Origin: Methanobacteriaceae archaeon
GTDB taxonomy: Archaea > Methanobacteriota > Methanobacteria > Methanobacteriales > Methanobacteriaceae
Length of the DNA: 64,000 nucleotides
NCBI GenBank assembly: GCA_027318585.1
Contig: DAHVOW010000003.1
Coordinates: 1-64,000 of the forward strand
Direction: 5' to 3'
Shown piece after piece: positions 56,617 to 64,000 of the stretch. The stretch's first letter is position 1; every line of letters begins with the position of its first letter. The notes under the pieces are model-generated. The model searched no databases, was not told where the DNA came from, and worked only from the letters and a program-made list of their open reading frames with translations. Both the position numbers and the translations under genes were made by a program.

Positions 56617-57303
56617 ATGGAACGCAAAGGGACACTAACCCTCTTCGACATTGACGGCACCCTGGTAAGGGGGGCTCGCTGCCACTACCAGGCCTTCGTC
56701 CAGGCCGTGGATAAATACTACCAGATCCGGGAGGATATCAGTGGCATAAATTACGCCGGAAAAACGGATCCCCAGATACTCCGTGAGGTACTGGAACTGG
56801 GTGGAATAGGGGAAAATGCCATCCAGAAGGACTTTCAGGCCTGTTTGAAGTACATGGTCGGTTACTACCTGGAACACGTTCACCGGGAGAATATAATGGT
56901 CCTGACCGGGGTGGAGGAGCTTCTGGTCCAGCTCCAAAAGGAAGATGTACTGCTGGGCCTAACCACTGGGAATTTGAAGCCTATAGCTTATGCCAAACTG
57001 GGTCGGGTGGGCTTGGATAACTACTTCTCATTCGGTGGCTTCGGCAGTGACAGTGAAGATCGACCGGGCCTGGTTAAAAAGGCCCTGGAAAGGGCTCGTG
57101 ATTTACACCACTACCAGGGGGATCGAATATTCGTTATTGGAGATACGCCCCGGGATGTGGCTGCTGCCAAACCCTTCCAGCTTTATACCGTGGCGGTGGC
57201 CACTGGCAGTTATTCATCCCAGGAACTATCCGGGTGTGGGGCTGACTACGTCCTGGAAGACTTAAAGGATGTGGATCAGGTTCTGGAAATTATCAACCCC
57301 TGA
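56617..57303 (+). CDS. HAD-IA family phosphatase
   Basis: HAD motifs are FDIDGTLVRG (nucleophile Asp), GLTTGNLKP (motif II Thr) and VIGDTPRDVAAA (motif IV). A helical cap lies between motifs I and II, as in phosphoglycolate phosphatase-like enzymes. Substrate is unknown. It is coupled closely to dadD and followed 17 bases later by the AlkD-like gene, suggesting one transcript. Confidence 0.88.
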   Translation: MERKGTLTLFDIDGTLVRGARCHYQAFVQAVDKYYQIREDISGINYAGKTDPQILREVLELGGIGENAIQKDFQACLKYMVGYYLEHVHRENIMVLTGVEELLVQLQKEDVLLGLTTGNLKPIAYAKLGRVGLDNYFSFGGFGSDSEDRPGLVKKALERARDLHHYQGDRIFVIGDTPRDVAAAKPFQLYTVAVATGSYSSQELSGCGADYVLEDLKDVDQVLEIINP

Positions 57304-57320
57304 TTAAAGAAGGGTGAACT

Positions 57321-57998
57321 ATGAAATTTGAGGATATAATAAGGGAACTGGAATCATTATCCAGCCCGGAGGATGTTGAAGGGCGAGCCAGATTTGGGAT
57401 AAACTCCACTAAGGCCTATGGGGTTAGAATGCCGGAATTAAGGCGTATGGCGCGTGAAATTGGTAAAAATCATGCACTTGCAGGAAAACTCTGGCAATAT
57501 GGATACAGTGAAACCAGAATAATGGCCAGCATGATTGACGACCCCCAATTGGTTACCGAGGATCAGATGGAATGTTGGGCATTAGGATTTGATTCCTGGG
57601 ATGTTTGCGACCAGTGCTGCATGAATCTACTCCGTAAGACACCCTTTGCTTATAAAAAAATATCAGAGTGGAGCGATAGGGAGGAAGAATTTGTTAAAAG
57701 AGCGGCCTTTACCCTGATAGCCACCTTAGCCGTTCATGATAAAAAAGCAGATGATGAGAAATTCCTAGAATTATTCTCCCTAATCATAAGAGAATCCACT
57801 GATCCACGCAATTATGTAAAAAAGGCAGTTAATTGGGCCTTAAGGCAGATTGGAAAAAGAAACTTAAATTTAAATAAAGAAGCCATTGCCGTGGCTCATG
57901 AAATAAAGAAAATTGATTCTAAAAGTGCCCGTTGGATTGCTTCAGATGCCTTGAGGGAGCTGGAGAGTGAGAAGGTTCGGGAAAGACTCTTAAAATAA
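57321..57998 (+). CDS. AlkD-like DNA alkylation repair protein
   Basis: HEAT-like helical repeats with FGINSTKAYGVRMPELRRMAREIG, the catalytic-type WDVCDQC and WALRQIGKRN match the AlkD/DNA alkylation repair family. The family removes N3- and N7-alkylpurines from DNA. The Asp of WDVCDQ is the expected functional residue. Length is 225 residues. It is the last of three tightly spaced plus-strand genes. Confidence 0.88.
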   Translation: MKFEDIIRELESLSSPEDVEGRARFGINSTKAYGVRMPELRRMAREIGKNHALAGKLWQYGYSETRIMASMIDDPQLVTEDQMECWALGFDSWDVCDQCCMNLLRKTPFAYKKISEWSDREEEFVKRAAFTLIATLAVHDKKADDEKFLELFSLIIRESTDPRNYVKKAVNWALRQIGKRNLNLNKEAIAVAHEIKKIDSKSARWIASDALRELESEKVRERLLK

Positions 57999-58013
57999 AA
58001 CTTATTTTTTACT

Positions 58014-59297
58014 CTACTGGGTATCAACTCCCCATTGGCCAAAAACCAGATGTTCCAGAAACAGCACAGTTAATACCCCCATCACAAATCCATTACCCAG
58101 TAAGGGGCGTATAAACATTGGTATCTGGGCAATTACCGTTGTGGGGAGTAAGGCCACCACAGTGCCTATGATGATGGGCAGCCCTACCACCAATCCATGG
58201 TCCATGGTCTGGAAAGTCTGATTTTCAAGTGCCAGGATGAAAGCAGCTGCCATCTGAGCGGTCATAACGTAGATGAGTATGGTTCCCACTACCGGGGAGG
58301 GAATGCTGCTGATGAGGCCCACCGCCATGGGGGAGCAGGCCAGGAGTAGTAAACCAACCGCAGCCGGTATCAGTGTATAACGAGACGCGTTTCCCGTGGC
58401 AGCGATGACCCCGGGGCTCATGGAATAATTCACCGGTCCAATCACACCTAAAAATCCGGCTAATATGTTCCCCACTCCGGTGATGGTGATGCCACGTTTC
58501 ACCCGCTTTTCCATCCCATCGGCCTTAAGCAAGGATCCCACCGCCTGGATGGATCCCAAGTCGTTGATGGCCAGGGCTAAAAAGCAGATGAGAAAGGCCA
58601 TTACCATGGTTAAATCAGGCACAGCCAGGGAGCTAGCTACTCCTCCGGGAAACGATAGGGCTTTTAAATTATTCGGGATGGGTTTTAACACTCCAAAAAG
58701 GACATCGTATGATAGAGTTCCTATGATCATGATCCAAAGGGGTAATGTTGATTTCCACAGACCTTTCAACACTCGGTGGGCTATGAAGACCATTAAAGTC
58801 AGAATAACTGCGAATAGAAGGTTAATACTGGGGTATACTCCGTTATCAGCGGTGATGAGGTTGAGGATGGTGGGGGAGAGGGTGAAGGCGATTAAAAGAA
58901 GGATGACCATGATCACCCGCGGGGTGAAAAGTTTTTTAAGGTGACTGAAAAGTCCACTGCCAGCCACCAGGGCCAAAACTGTCCCTCCGATTATTATAGA
59001 AGAATTAATAACACCTATGGGCTGCCCCTGACTGGACAAAACTGCTATTAAAAGAACCGCCGCCGGCCCCACCACCAGGGGCAGTTTATGCCCCCAAACC
59101 AGCTGCACCAGCATCACCAATCCCACCATTAGGAGTAAATTCTGCAGATAGAGGATGTTAATCCCACCCCCATTAAGAACTCCCAGCACATTACCAATGA
59201 TTATGATGGTGGGTATGGTAATCGCCAGCCACTGCAACCCGAATATTAGGGTTTCTCCTCTTGGCGGCTTATTTTCCAGCCCATATTTAAAATACAT
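58014..59297 (-). CDS. NCS2 family nucleobase permease
   Basis: About twelve to fourteen helices carry family motifs such as FGLQWLAITIP, VVGPAAVLLIAV, a substrate-site AINDLGSIQAVG and GPVNYSMSPGVIAATGNASR. It resembles the uracil-xanthine permease group (UraA/PbuX). Substrate choice cannot be read with certainty. Length is 427 residues and it is monocistronic. Confidence 0.85.
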   Translation of the reverse strand: MYFKYGLENKPPRGETLIFGLQWLAITIPTIIIIGNVLGVLNGGGINILYLQNLLLMVGLVMLVQLVWGHKLPLVVGPAAVLLIAVLSSQGQPIGVINSSIIIGGTVLALVAGSGLFSHLKKLFTPRVIMVILLLIAFTLSPTILNLITADNGVYPSINLLFAVILTLMVFIAHRVLKGLWKSTLPLWIMIIGTLSYDVLFGVLKPIPNNLKALSFPGGVASSLAVPDLTMVMAFLICFLALAINDLGSIQAVGSLLKADGMEKRVKRGITITGVGNILAGFLGVIGPVNYSMSPGVIAATGNASRYTLIPAAVGLLLLACSPMAVGLISSIPSPVVGTILIYVMTAQMAAAFILALENQTFQTMDHGLVVGLPIIIGTVVALLPTTVIAQIPMFIRPLLGNGFVMGVLTVLFLEHLVFGQWGVDTQ

Positions 59298-59450
59298 TGC
59301 ATCTTGCTATGTCACTAATCATTTATACTCTTTTTTTACTTACAAGATTATTAAACCAATTATTTTTAAAATAAGAACTTTTAGGTCGCTCAAGTATCAA
59401 CTATAATAATTTGAAAGTCAATATTCAACTGTAGATTGCAGGTGGTGATT

Positions 59451-60791
59451 ATGAGTTACTTCTCCAAAGAAATGGAAACCATGGACCGGGACCAACTGGA
59501 CGCCCTGATTGATGAGCGGATACGCTACACAGTCCAGTATGCAGCGGATAATTCTCCTTTTTACCGTAAATGGTTTCTTAAGAATAAGATAAATCCTTCC
59601 CACATCCGGGAACACGAGGACCTGCGGGAGCTGCCGGTGATATCTGGTAAAGATGTCCGTGAAAGACAGCCCCCGGAGACTGAGGAATTTGAGTTCAAGT
59701 GTATAGACTGGCCAGAGGTATACACCATCCACGAGACCAGCGGCACCAGTGGAAACCCCAAATCATTCTTTTTAACCTGGGAGGACTGGAACCGATATGC
59801 GGAGAAATACGCCCGGGCCTTCACCTCTCAGAACTTTACTCAAGGGGATCGGGTGGTGGTCTGTGCCTCCTATGGGATGAATGTAGGGGCCAATACCATG
59901 ACCCTGGCCGCTCAGAAGATCGGAATGTCCATCATCCCCATGGGTCGCTGCACCTTCCCGGTGAGTATCATGACCAAGTACCACCCCACCGGAATTGTGG
60001 GCAGTGTATTCAAACTTCTTCGATTGGCCCGAAGAATGGAATTAGAAGGAATAAATCCCCAGGAATCCAGTATAAAACGCCTAATAGCTGGTGGTGAAAG
60101 TTTTGCCGATGAATCAAGGGCCTACCTGGAGGAAGTGTGGGATGTACCGGTCTATAACACCTACGGCAGTACTGAGGGGACCATGTGTGGGGAGTGCCAT
60201 GAGAAGGTGGGACTGCATGTGCCCGAGGATATGGTGCACCTGGACGTGTATGACCCGGCCCTGGACAACTTCGTGGACGATGGAGAATGCGGTAGAATAG
60301 TACTAACCACCCTACTGCCTCCCGGAGCTAAAACCGGAACTTTGCTTTTAAATTACGATACTGAGGACACCACGGTGATCATATCCCGGGATAAATGTCC
60401 CTGCGGCCGAACCCACCTCCGGATCATGAACCCCGAGCGGGAGGCCGAGACCGTCTGGGTGGCAGGAACCCCCTTCAACCGGGTGGACGTGGAAAGAGGA
60501 GTGTTCCAGCGGGATAACATGGATTACCTCACCGGCGAGTATGAGGCCTTCCTGTACGGAGATGCTGATGAGACCACCTTCCGGGTGAGTATGGAATGTC
60601 TGGACACCAATAATTGTGATGGGGAACTGGTTCAGGAGAACTTCCTTAAAAGTTTCCTCCAGTACCGGCCACTCCTATCTGAAGCCTACCAGGATGGTAA
60701 CTTTAACTTCCTCTTTAACTTTACCAAACCAGGCGGCCTAGAATTTTACCACATCAAGGGCCGACCAAAGCGTTTGGTGGACCGTCGCTAG
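59451..60791 (+). CDS. ftsA: Coenzyme F390 synthetase-like adenylate-forming enzyme
   Basis: This belongs to the phenylacetate-CoA ligase branch of adenylate-forming enzymes: TSGTSGNPKSF (phosphate loop), YGSTEGTMCGECH, NYDTEDTTVII and a CPCGRTH Cys cluster. In Methanobacteriales the characterised member adenylylates coenzyme F420 to F390 under oxidative stress (FtsA). Several paralogues occur, so the assignment is probable rather than certain. GGTGGTGAT directly precedes the ATG at 59451. Length is 446 residues. Confidence 0.75.
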   Translation: MSYFSKEMETMDRDQLDALIDERIRYTVQYAADNSPFYRKWFLKNKINPSHIREHEDLRELPVISGKDVRERQPPETEEFEFKCIDWPEVYTIHETSGTSGNPKSFFLTWEDWNRYAEKYARAFTSQNFTQGDRVVVCASYGMNVGANTMTLAAQKIGMSIIPMGRCTFPVSIMTKYHPTGIVGSVFKLLRLARRMELEGINPQESSIKRLIAGGESFADESRAYLEEVWDVPVYNTYGSTEGTMCGECHEKVGLHVPEDMVHLDVYDPALDNFVDDGECGRIVLTTLLPPGAKTGTLLLNYDTEDTTVIISRDKCPCGRTHLRIMNPEREAETVWVAGTPFNRVDVERGVFQRDNMDYLTGEYEAFLYGDADETTFRVSMECLDTNNCDGELVQENFLKSFLQYRPLLSEAYQDGNFNFLFNFTKPGGLEFYHIKGRPKRLVDRR

Positions 60792-60816
60792 CAGTATTTG
60801 TGGGGTAAAAAATTCA

Positions 60817-61659
60817 TTAATAGCTCTTCAGATCCAGCTGGTCCACACCCATCACAAACTCCAGGCACTGCTGGCCAATGATACTGCTGGGCTCAGCATA
60901 GGCTTCAAAAATAATTGATGGAGTCCCGTTCCGGATAAGGGGTATGGTGGTGTAGTAGGGGCTGGTGTAATCCGGGAGCTCATAGTAGTACAGCCACTTA
61001 ATACTGGTGGTGAGGTTCCTGGCTATCTTAAGTGAGGTTTCATGGTCAATGGGCACGAACACGTAGGGCTGGTCGAATGATTTCCCGTTGGAGGCGTGCA
61101 CATCCACGGCAAGAGTGTAATTTCCCAGGTTTATATCGGGAACCACAAACTCTTTAGACAGTTCCTGGCCATTCTGCCGGCCTTCTTCGAAATCATATGT
61201 GTCCTGGGTGACGTTAATATAATAAAGGTAGTAACAGTACCTTAAAGAGTCGGAGTTATTCTTAACCCCTTCCGAAACGGCCTTGTGTGATCTGGATTCT
61301 CGGGGGTGCTGTCCCAGTATGTAGGCCACTTTATAGGGGGATGAAATATTCCCGTAGGGCCCTTCTTTGCTAACCATTCCCATGGAATTGTTTCCCAGAA
61401 CCTGCTGGGTGGCCATCACTTTAACCGGAGCTTCTTGGCTGGAAGTAGCCAGGGGTGATGGTCCGGCCCAGATAACCAGGGCCAGAATAAATAAGATTCC
61501 CAGAATGGGCCATTTATGTTTTATGCAGCCCGATTTCACATCGCGACTAACACCGGATATAGAGGTCTTCTTATTGGAGTCCTGTTTTTTCTCCCTTTTA
61601 CTGAGTGATACAGGTCTTCCCGGTTGTCCTGTGTTTAATTTCTTTCTCAAACCCCACAA
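60817..61659 (-). CDS. Second membrane-anchored M14-like protein
   Basis: A basic N-terminal tail of about 50 residues precedes one transmembrane helix (WPILGILFILALVIW), then an outside domain homologous to the protein at 34308-35048. Zinc-like motifs are YILGQHPRESRSH, LAVDVHASNG and TPSIIFEAY. A conserved IPLIR.GTP stretch is present in both. Function is unknown; both could trim envelope peptides or glycan-linked acyl groups. Confidence 0.65.
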   Translation of the reverse strand: MWGLRKKLNTGQPGRPVSLSKREKKQDSNKKTSISGVSRDVKSGCIKHKWPILGILFILALVIWAGPSPLATSSQEAPVKVMATQQVLGNNSMGMVSKEGPYGNISSPYKVAYILGQHPRESRSHKAVSEGVKNNSDSLRYCYYLYYINVTQDTYDFEEGRQNGQELSKEFVVPDINLGNYTLAVDVHASNGKSFDQPYVFVPIDHETSLKIARNLTTSIKWLYYYELPDYTSPYYTTIPLIRNGTPSIIFEAYAEPSSIIGQQCLEFVMGVDQLDLKSY

Positions 61660-61712
61660 CTCCCATAAAAAATAAAATCTAAGGATATCAGGGTAGGTTC
61701 TCCTTTAAAAGA

Positions 61713-62477
61713 TTATTCCTCAACATCCAAACCCTTTCCTTTCAGGTACTCCTTCACCTCTTTCACTCTATAAGTGCGAAAGTGGAAAACCGATGCCGCC
61801 AGGAGTATGGTGGCACCACCCTTTTCCACGGCGTCGTAGAAGTGTGATAATTTACCAGCTCCACCGGAGGCCACTACTGGCAGGTTAACTGCATCTGCAA
61901 TGGCTCGAGTGTATTCCAGGTCGTAACCATCCTGGGTACCATCTCCATCCATGCTGGTAGGCAGTATCACCCCGGCTCCCAGTTTTTCACATTCCTGGGC
62001 CCATTGCACGGCATCGATACCCACAGGCTTAGTACCCCCAGACACCACCACCTCAAATCCGGAAGGCATATCCGGGTTCCGGCAGCCATCAATGGCCACG
62101 GTTATCCGTTCTGAGCCAAACTTTTGGGCGGCTTCCTTGATGAGATCCGGGTTTTTAACTGCGGCACTGTTCATGGATACTTTGTCTGCCCCGGCCTGAA
62201 GGGTTAACTCTATATCTTCCAGGCTGCTGATACCTCCTCCTACGGTCAGGGGAATGTCGATCACCGAAGATACATTCTCCACCCACTCCAGACGAGTGCC
62301 ACGGTTCTCCAGGGTGGCAGCGATGTCCAGCATGGCCAACTCATCAGCCCCCTCCTCCTGGTACAGTGCAGCACACTCCGCTGGGTTCCCAGCATCCTTC
62401 AGGTCCACAAAATGAACCCCCTTCACCACCCTTCCCTCCTTCATATCCAGGCACGGCATGATTTTCACGGTTTTCAT
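61713..62477 (-). CDS. hisF: Imidazole glycerol phosphate synthase cyclase subunit HisF
   Basis: The (beta/alpha)8 barrel opens with KIMPCLDMKEGRVVKGV, including the catalytic Asp of CLDM, and continues with TVGGGISS, the second catalytic Asp in VAIDGCR, and VVASGGAG. With HisH it makes imidazole glycerol phosphate and AICAR. Length of 254 residues is typical. Confidence 0.95.
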   Translation of the reverse strand: MKTVKIMPCLDMKEGRVVKGVHFVDLKDAGNPAECAALYQEEGADELAMLDIAATLENRGTRLEWVENVSSVIDIPLTVGGGISSLEDIELTLQAGADKVSMNSAAVKNPDLIKEAAQKFGSERITVAIDGCRNPDMPSGFEVVVSGGTKPVGIDAVQWAQECEKLGAGVILPTSMDGDGTQDGYDLEYTRAIADAVNLPVVASGGAGKLSHFYDAVEKGGATILLAASVFHFRTYRVKEVKEYLKGKGLDVEE

Positions 62478-62588
62478 GATTCAACAACTCCCTAATTAAT
62501 ACTATCTTGAACCTAATATGACTACTCATATCATTAATAGCAGGATAAACAATAAGATGTTGTATTTAAATTATTGCTGGAGAAGACC

Positions 62589-63839
62589 ATGCTCAACGCA
62601 GACACATACATAACCTCCCAGGAAGGAATCGGGGGGCGGATCAGGGCCAGATACGAGGACTTCTACGTGGAGGAAATACCTGAGAACCTCCCCAGTGGGG
62701 AAGGACCCAACACCTGGATCTTCATCGATAAAATCGGCAGGAACACATTGGATGTGGTGCTGGACATAGCTCAAGAGCTCAAGGTAAGCAGGAAGCGCAT
62801 GGGCTTCGCCGGGATGAAGGACAAAGCCGCCCACACCAGGCAGTGGCTCTGCGTAAGCAACATAACTCCGGAAGAACTGGTTGGCCTGGAGGAGAAGCTC
62901 TACGGGGTGAAAATCCTGGATATAAAGGCTAACCAGAAGAAGCTTCGCATCGGTCAGTTGGTGGGAAACAAATTCCGCTTACTCATCCGGGAAACCGAGA
63001 ATCCACTGGATGATGCTGAGACTGCCGCAGAGGTGCTGGAAGAACTGCAAAGGAGGGGAGTGCCCAACTACTATGGCTGGCAGAGGTTCGGTCAGAAGCG
63101 TCCCAACACCCATCGGGTGGGAGAGGCCCTTATACATAATGATATTAAAGGAGCAGTTGATTCCTACATTGGAAACCCCTACCCTGATGAAGCCCCACAC
63201 ATCAAAGCCGCCCGTAATCTCTATGACCAGGGAGAATGGGGGGAGGCATTAGAGAGCATGCCCCGCGGGATGCGCTATGAAAAGATGATGCTCCGCACCC
63301 TCCTGAAGGAAAAAAAGAAAAAAGAAGAACTGGATGACAAATCCTACATCAAGGCCCTGCACAGCCTTCCCAAGCCACTCAGCCGCATGTTCGTCCATGC
63401 TTACCAATCCTATCTATTTAACCGGGTGGTCACAGAACGGGTCCGGCTGGGAGTGGACCAATACGTGGAGGGAGACATCGTCATCGACAACCAAGAGCAT
63501 CTGGTCCATGAAATCGGGGAGGATATTGACCAGCGCATACGGGACTTTGAGGTACACCCCACCGCACCCCTTTACGGGACTAAGGTGCCCCTGGCTACCG
63601 GAGAGGTGGGCCGGATAGAAAAAATGGTTTTAAAGGAATATAAATTGAAAAAAGAGGATTTTGAAGTACCATCGATGCCCAAATTGGGCAGTCACGGTTT
63701 GAGACGGGCTATGCGCTTTAAAATCTGGGATGTGTCCTCGGAGTCTACTCCGGAGGGAGTGCTAGTTGAGTTTTCCATTCCCAAGGGCTGCTACGCCACC
63801 GCGGTTTTACGGGAGATTATGAAGCTGGATGTGTATTGA
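62589..63839 (+). CDS. truD: tRNA pseudouridine synthase D
   Basis: TruD is recognised by DFYVEEIPENLPSGEG, the catalytic Asp in GFAGMKDKAAHTRQW, NYYGWQRFGQKRPNTH and the insertion domain ending in SHGLRRAMRFKIWD. It makes pseudouridine at position 13 of tRNAs. The ATG at 62589 has GGAG six bases upstream; a TTG at 62574 is less likely. Length is 416 residues. Confidence 0.93.
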   Translation: MLNADTYITSQEGIGGRIRARYEDFYVEEIPENLPSGEGPNTWIFIDKIGRNTLDVVLDIAQELKVSRKRMGFAGMKDKAAHTRQWLCVSNITPEELVGLEEKLYGVKILDIKANQKKLRIGQLVGNKFRLLIRETENPLDDAETAAEVLEELQRRGVPNYYGWQRFGQKRPNTHRVGEALIHNDIKGAVDSYIGNPYPDEAPHIKAARNLYDQGEWGEALESMPRGMRYEKMMLRTLLKEKKKKEELDDKSYIKALHSLPKPLSRMFVHAYQSYLFNRVVTERVRLGVDQYVEGDIVIDNQEHLVHEIGEDIDQRIRDFEVHPTAPLYGTKVPLATGEVGRIEKMVLKEYKLKKEDFEVPSMPKLGSHGLRRAMRFKIWDVSSESTPEGVLVEFSIPKGCYATAVLREIMKLDVY

Positions 63840-63961
63840 TTAATTCAAGTGATATGGGAGTTATAATAGATATAACTCCATTAATATCCCTATTTTAATG
63901 AATTAAATGATATTATGAATTAAATTATTATATTTCTGTCCGAGTAATGGATCTGCCTACC

Positions 63962-64000
63962 CTAGTGAGTGATACATTGCGTTTCGAAGGGCCCGATCCC
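63962..64000 (-). CDS. Possible C-terminal end of a gene cut by the window edge
   Basis: The last 39 bases contain an open minus-strand frame reading GIGPFETQCITH before TAG. The GC content rises sharply relative to the preceding AT-rich spacer, as at a gene end. Too short to identify; chance is possible. Confidence 0.25.
   Translation of the reverse strand, partial: GIGPFETQCITH

Noticed and set aside
63841..64000. Start of an rRNA or other stable RNA at the window end
   Set aside because: The last ~60 bases are richer in GC than the spacer, but I could not match them to conserved 16S, 23S, 5S, SRP or RNase P sequence.

Overview
The window looks like the chromosome of a methanogenic archaeon of the order Methanobacteriales, most likely Methanobacterium. 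The evidence is gene content: a Fae-Hps fusion, SepRS (O-phosphoseryl-tRNA synthetase), CfbD of coenzyme F430 synthesis, an MthK-type potassium channel, Alba, a coenzyme F390 synthetase-like protein, CTP-dependent riboflavin kinase, a CoM/CoB fumarate reductase-like flavoprotein and a DUF63 protein. Promoters have TATA-like boxes, and several genes start at TTG or GTG behind GGAGG/GGTGA sites. Most of the window is tightly packed housekeeping sequence with short operons on both strands.

Layout. 1-10 kb: a secreted Lys/Tyr-repeat protein with a transglutaminase-like end, fae-hps, trpB2, DUF1786, PHP, DUF63, leuA, two tandem REC-PAS regulators and alba. 10-14 kb: a minus-strand PadR / ABC ATPase / ABC-2 permease / beta-propeller operon with a palindrome in its promoter. 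14-24 kb: a TIM-barrel protein, a ferredoxin-like DUF362 protein, a HAD protein, a LysE exporter, an ornithine cyclodeaminase/alanine dehydrogenase family protein, a DUF1624 protein, gatA, and a CobB/CobQ-like protein with its domains in swapped order. 23-28 kb: ribB, ribK, nfi, sepS (apparently starting at CTG), tfrA-like and tRNA-Arg(GCG). 28-34 kb: a minus-strand run from cfbD to a HIT protein, including hisH and a nucleotidyltransferase-cupin fusion. 34-49 kb: an M14-like protein, sfsA, mthK with a small membrane partner, a Na/K-type P-type ATPase, ychF, cbiE, an ArsA ATPase, nadE-cutA-leuS, an FAH-family protein and hisG.

49-55 kb is the accessory part. It holds trkA, a clearly decayed DedA/VTT membrane protein gene (50189-50796, about six frame disruptions), gene-poor AT-rich sequence, and then eight same-strand genes for a lipoprotein, small membrane proteins, membrane-anchored coiled coils, two YbjQ-type domains and a PRC-barrel protein. 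A strong hairpin terminator closes the cluster. Two of its proteins end in the same short helical motif, so this is my best candidate for an undescribed system, probably a cell-envelope assembly. 55-64 kb returns to core genes: 5'-deoxyadenosine/MTA deaminase, a HAD phosphatase, an AlkD-like protein, an NCS2 permease, the F390 synthetase-like protein, a second M14-like protein, hisF and truD.

Histidine genes (hisH, hisG, hisF) are scattered rather than in one operon. Two ion-transport themes recur: MthK next to the P-type ATPase, and TrkA at the edge of the accessory cluster. All family assignments come from reading sequence motifs by eye; no database search was run.
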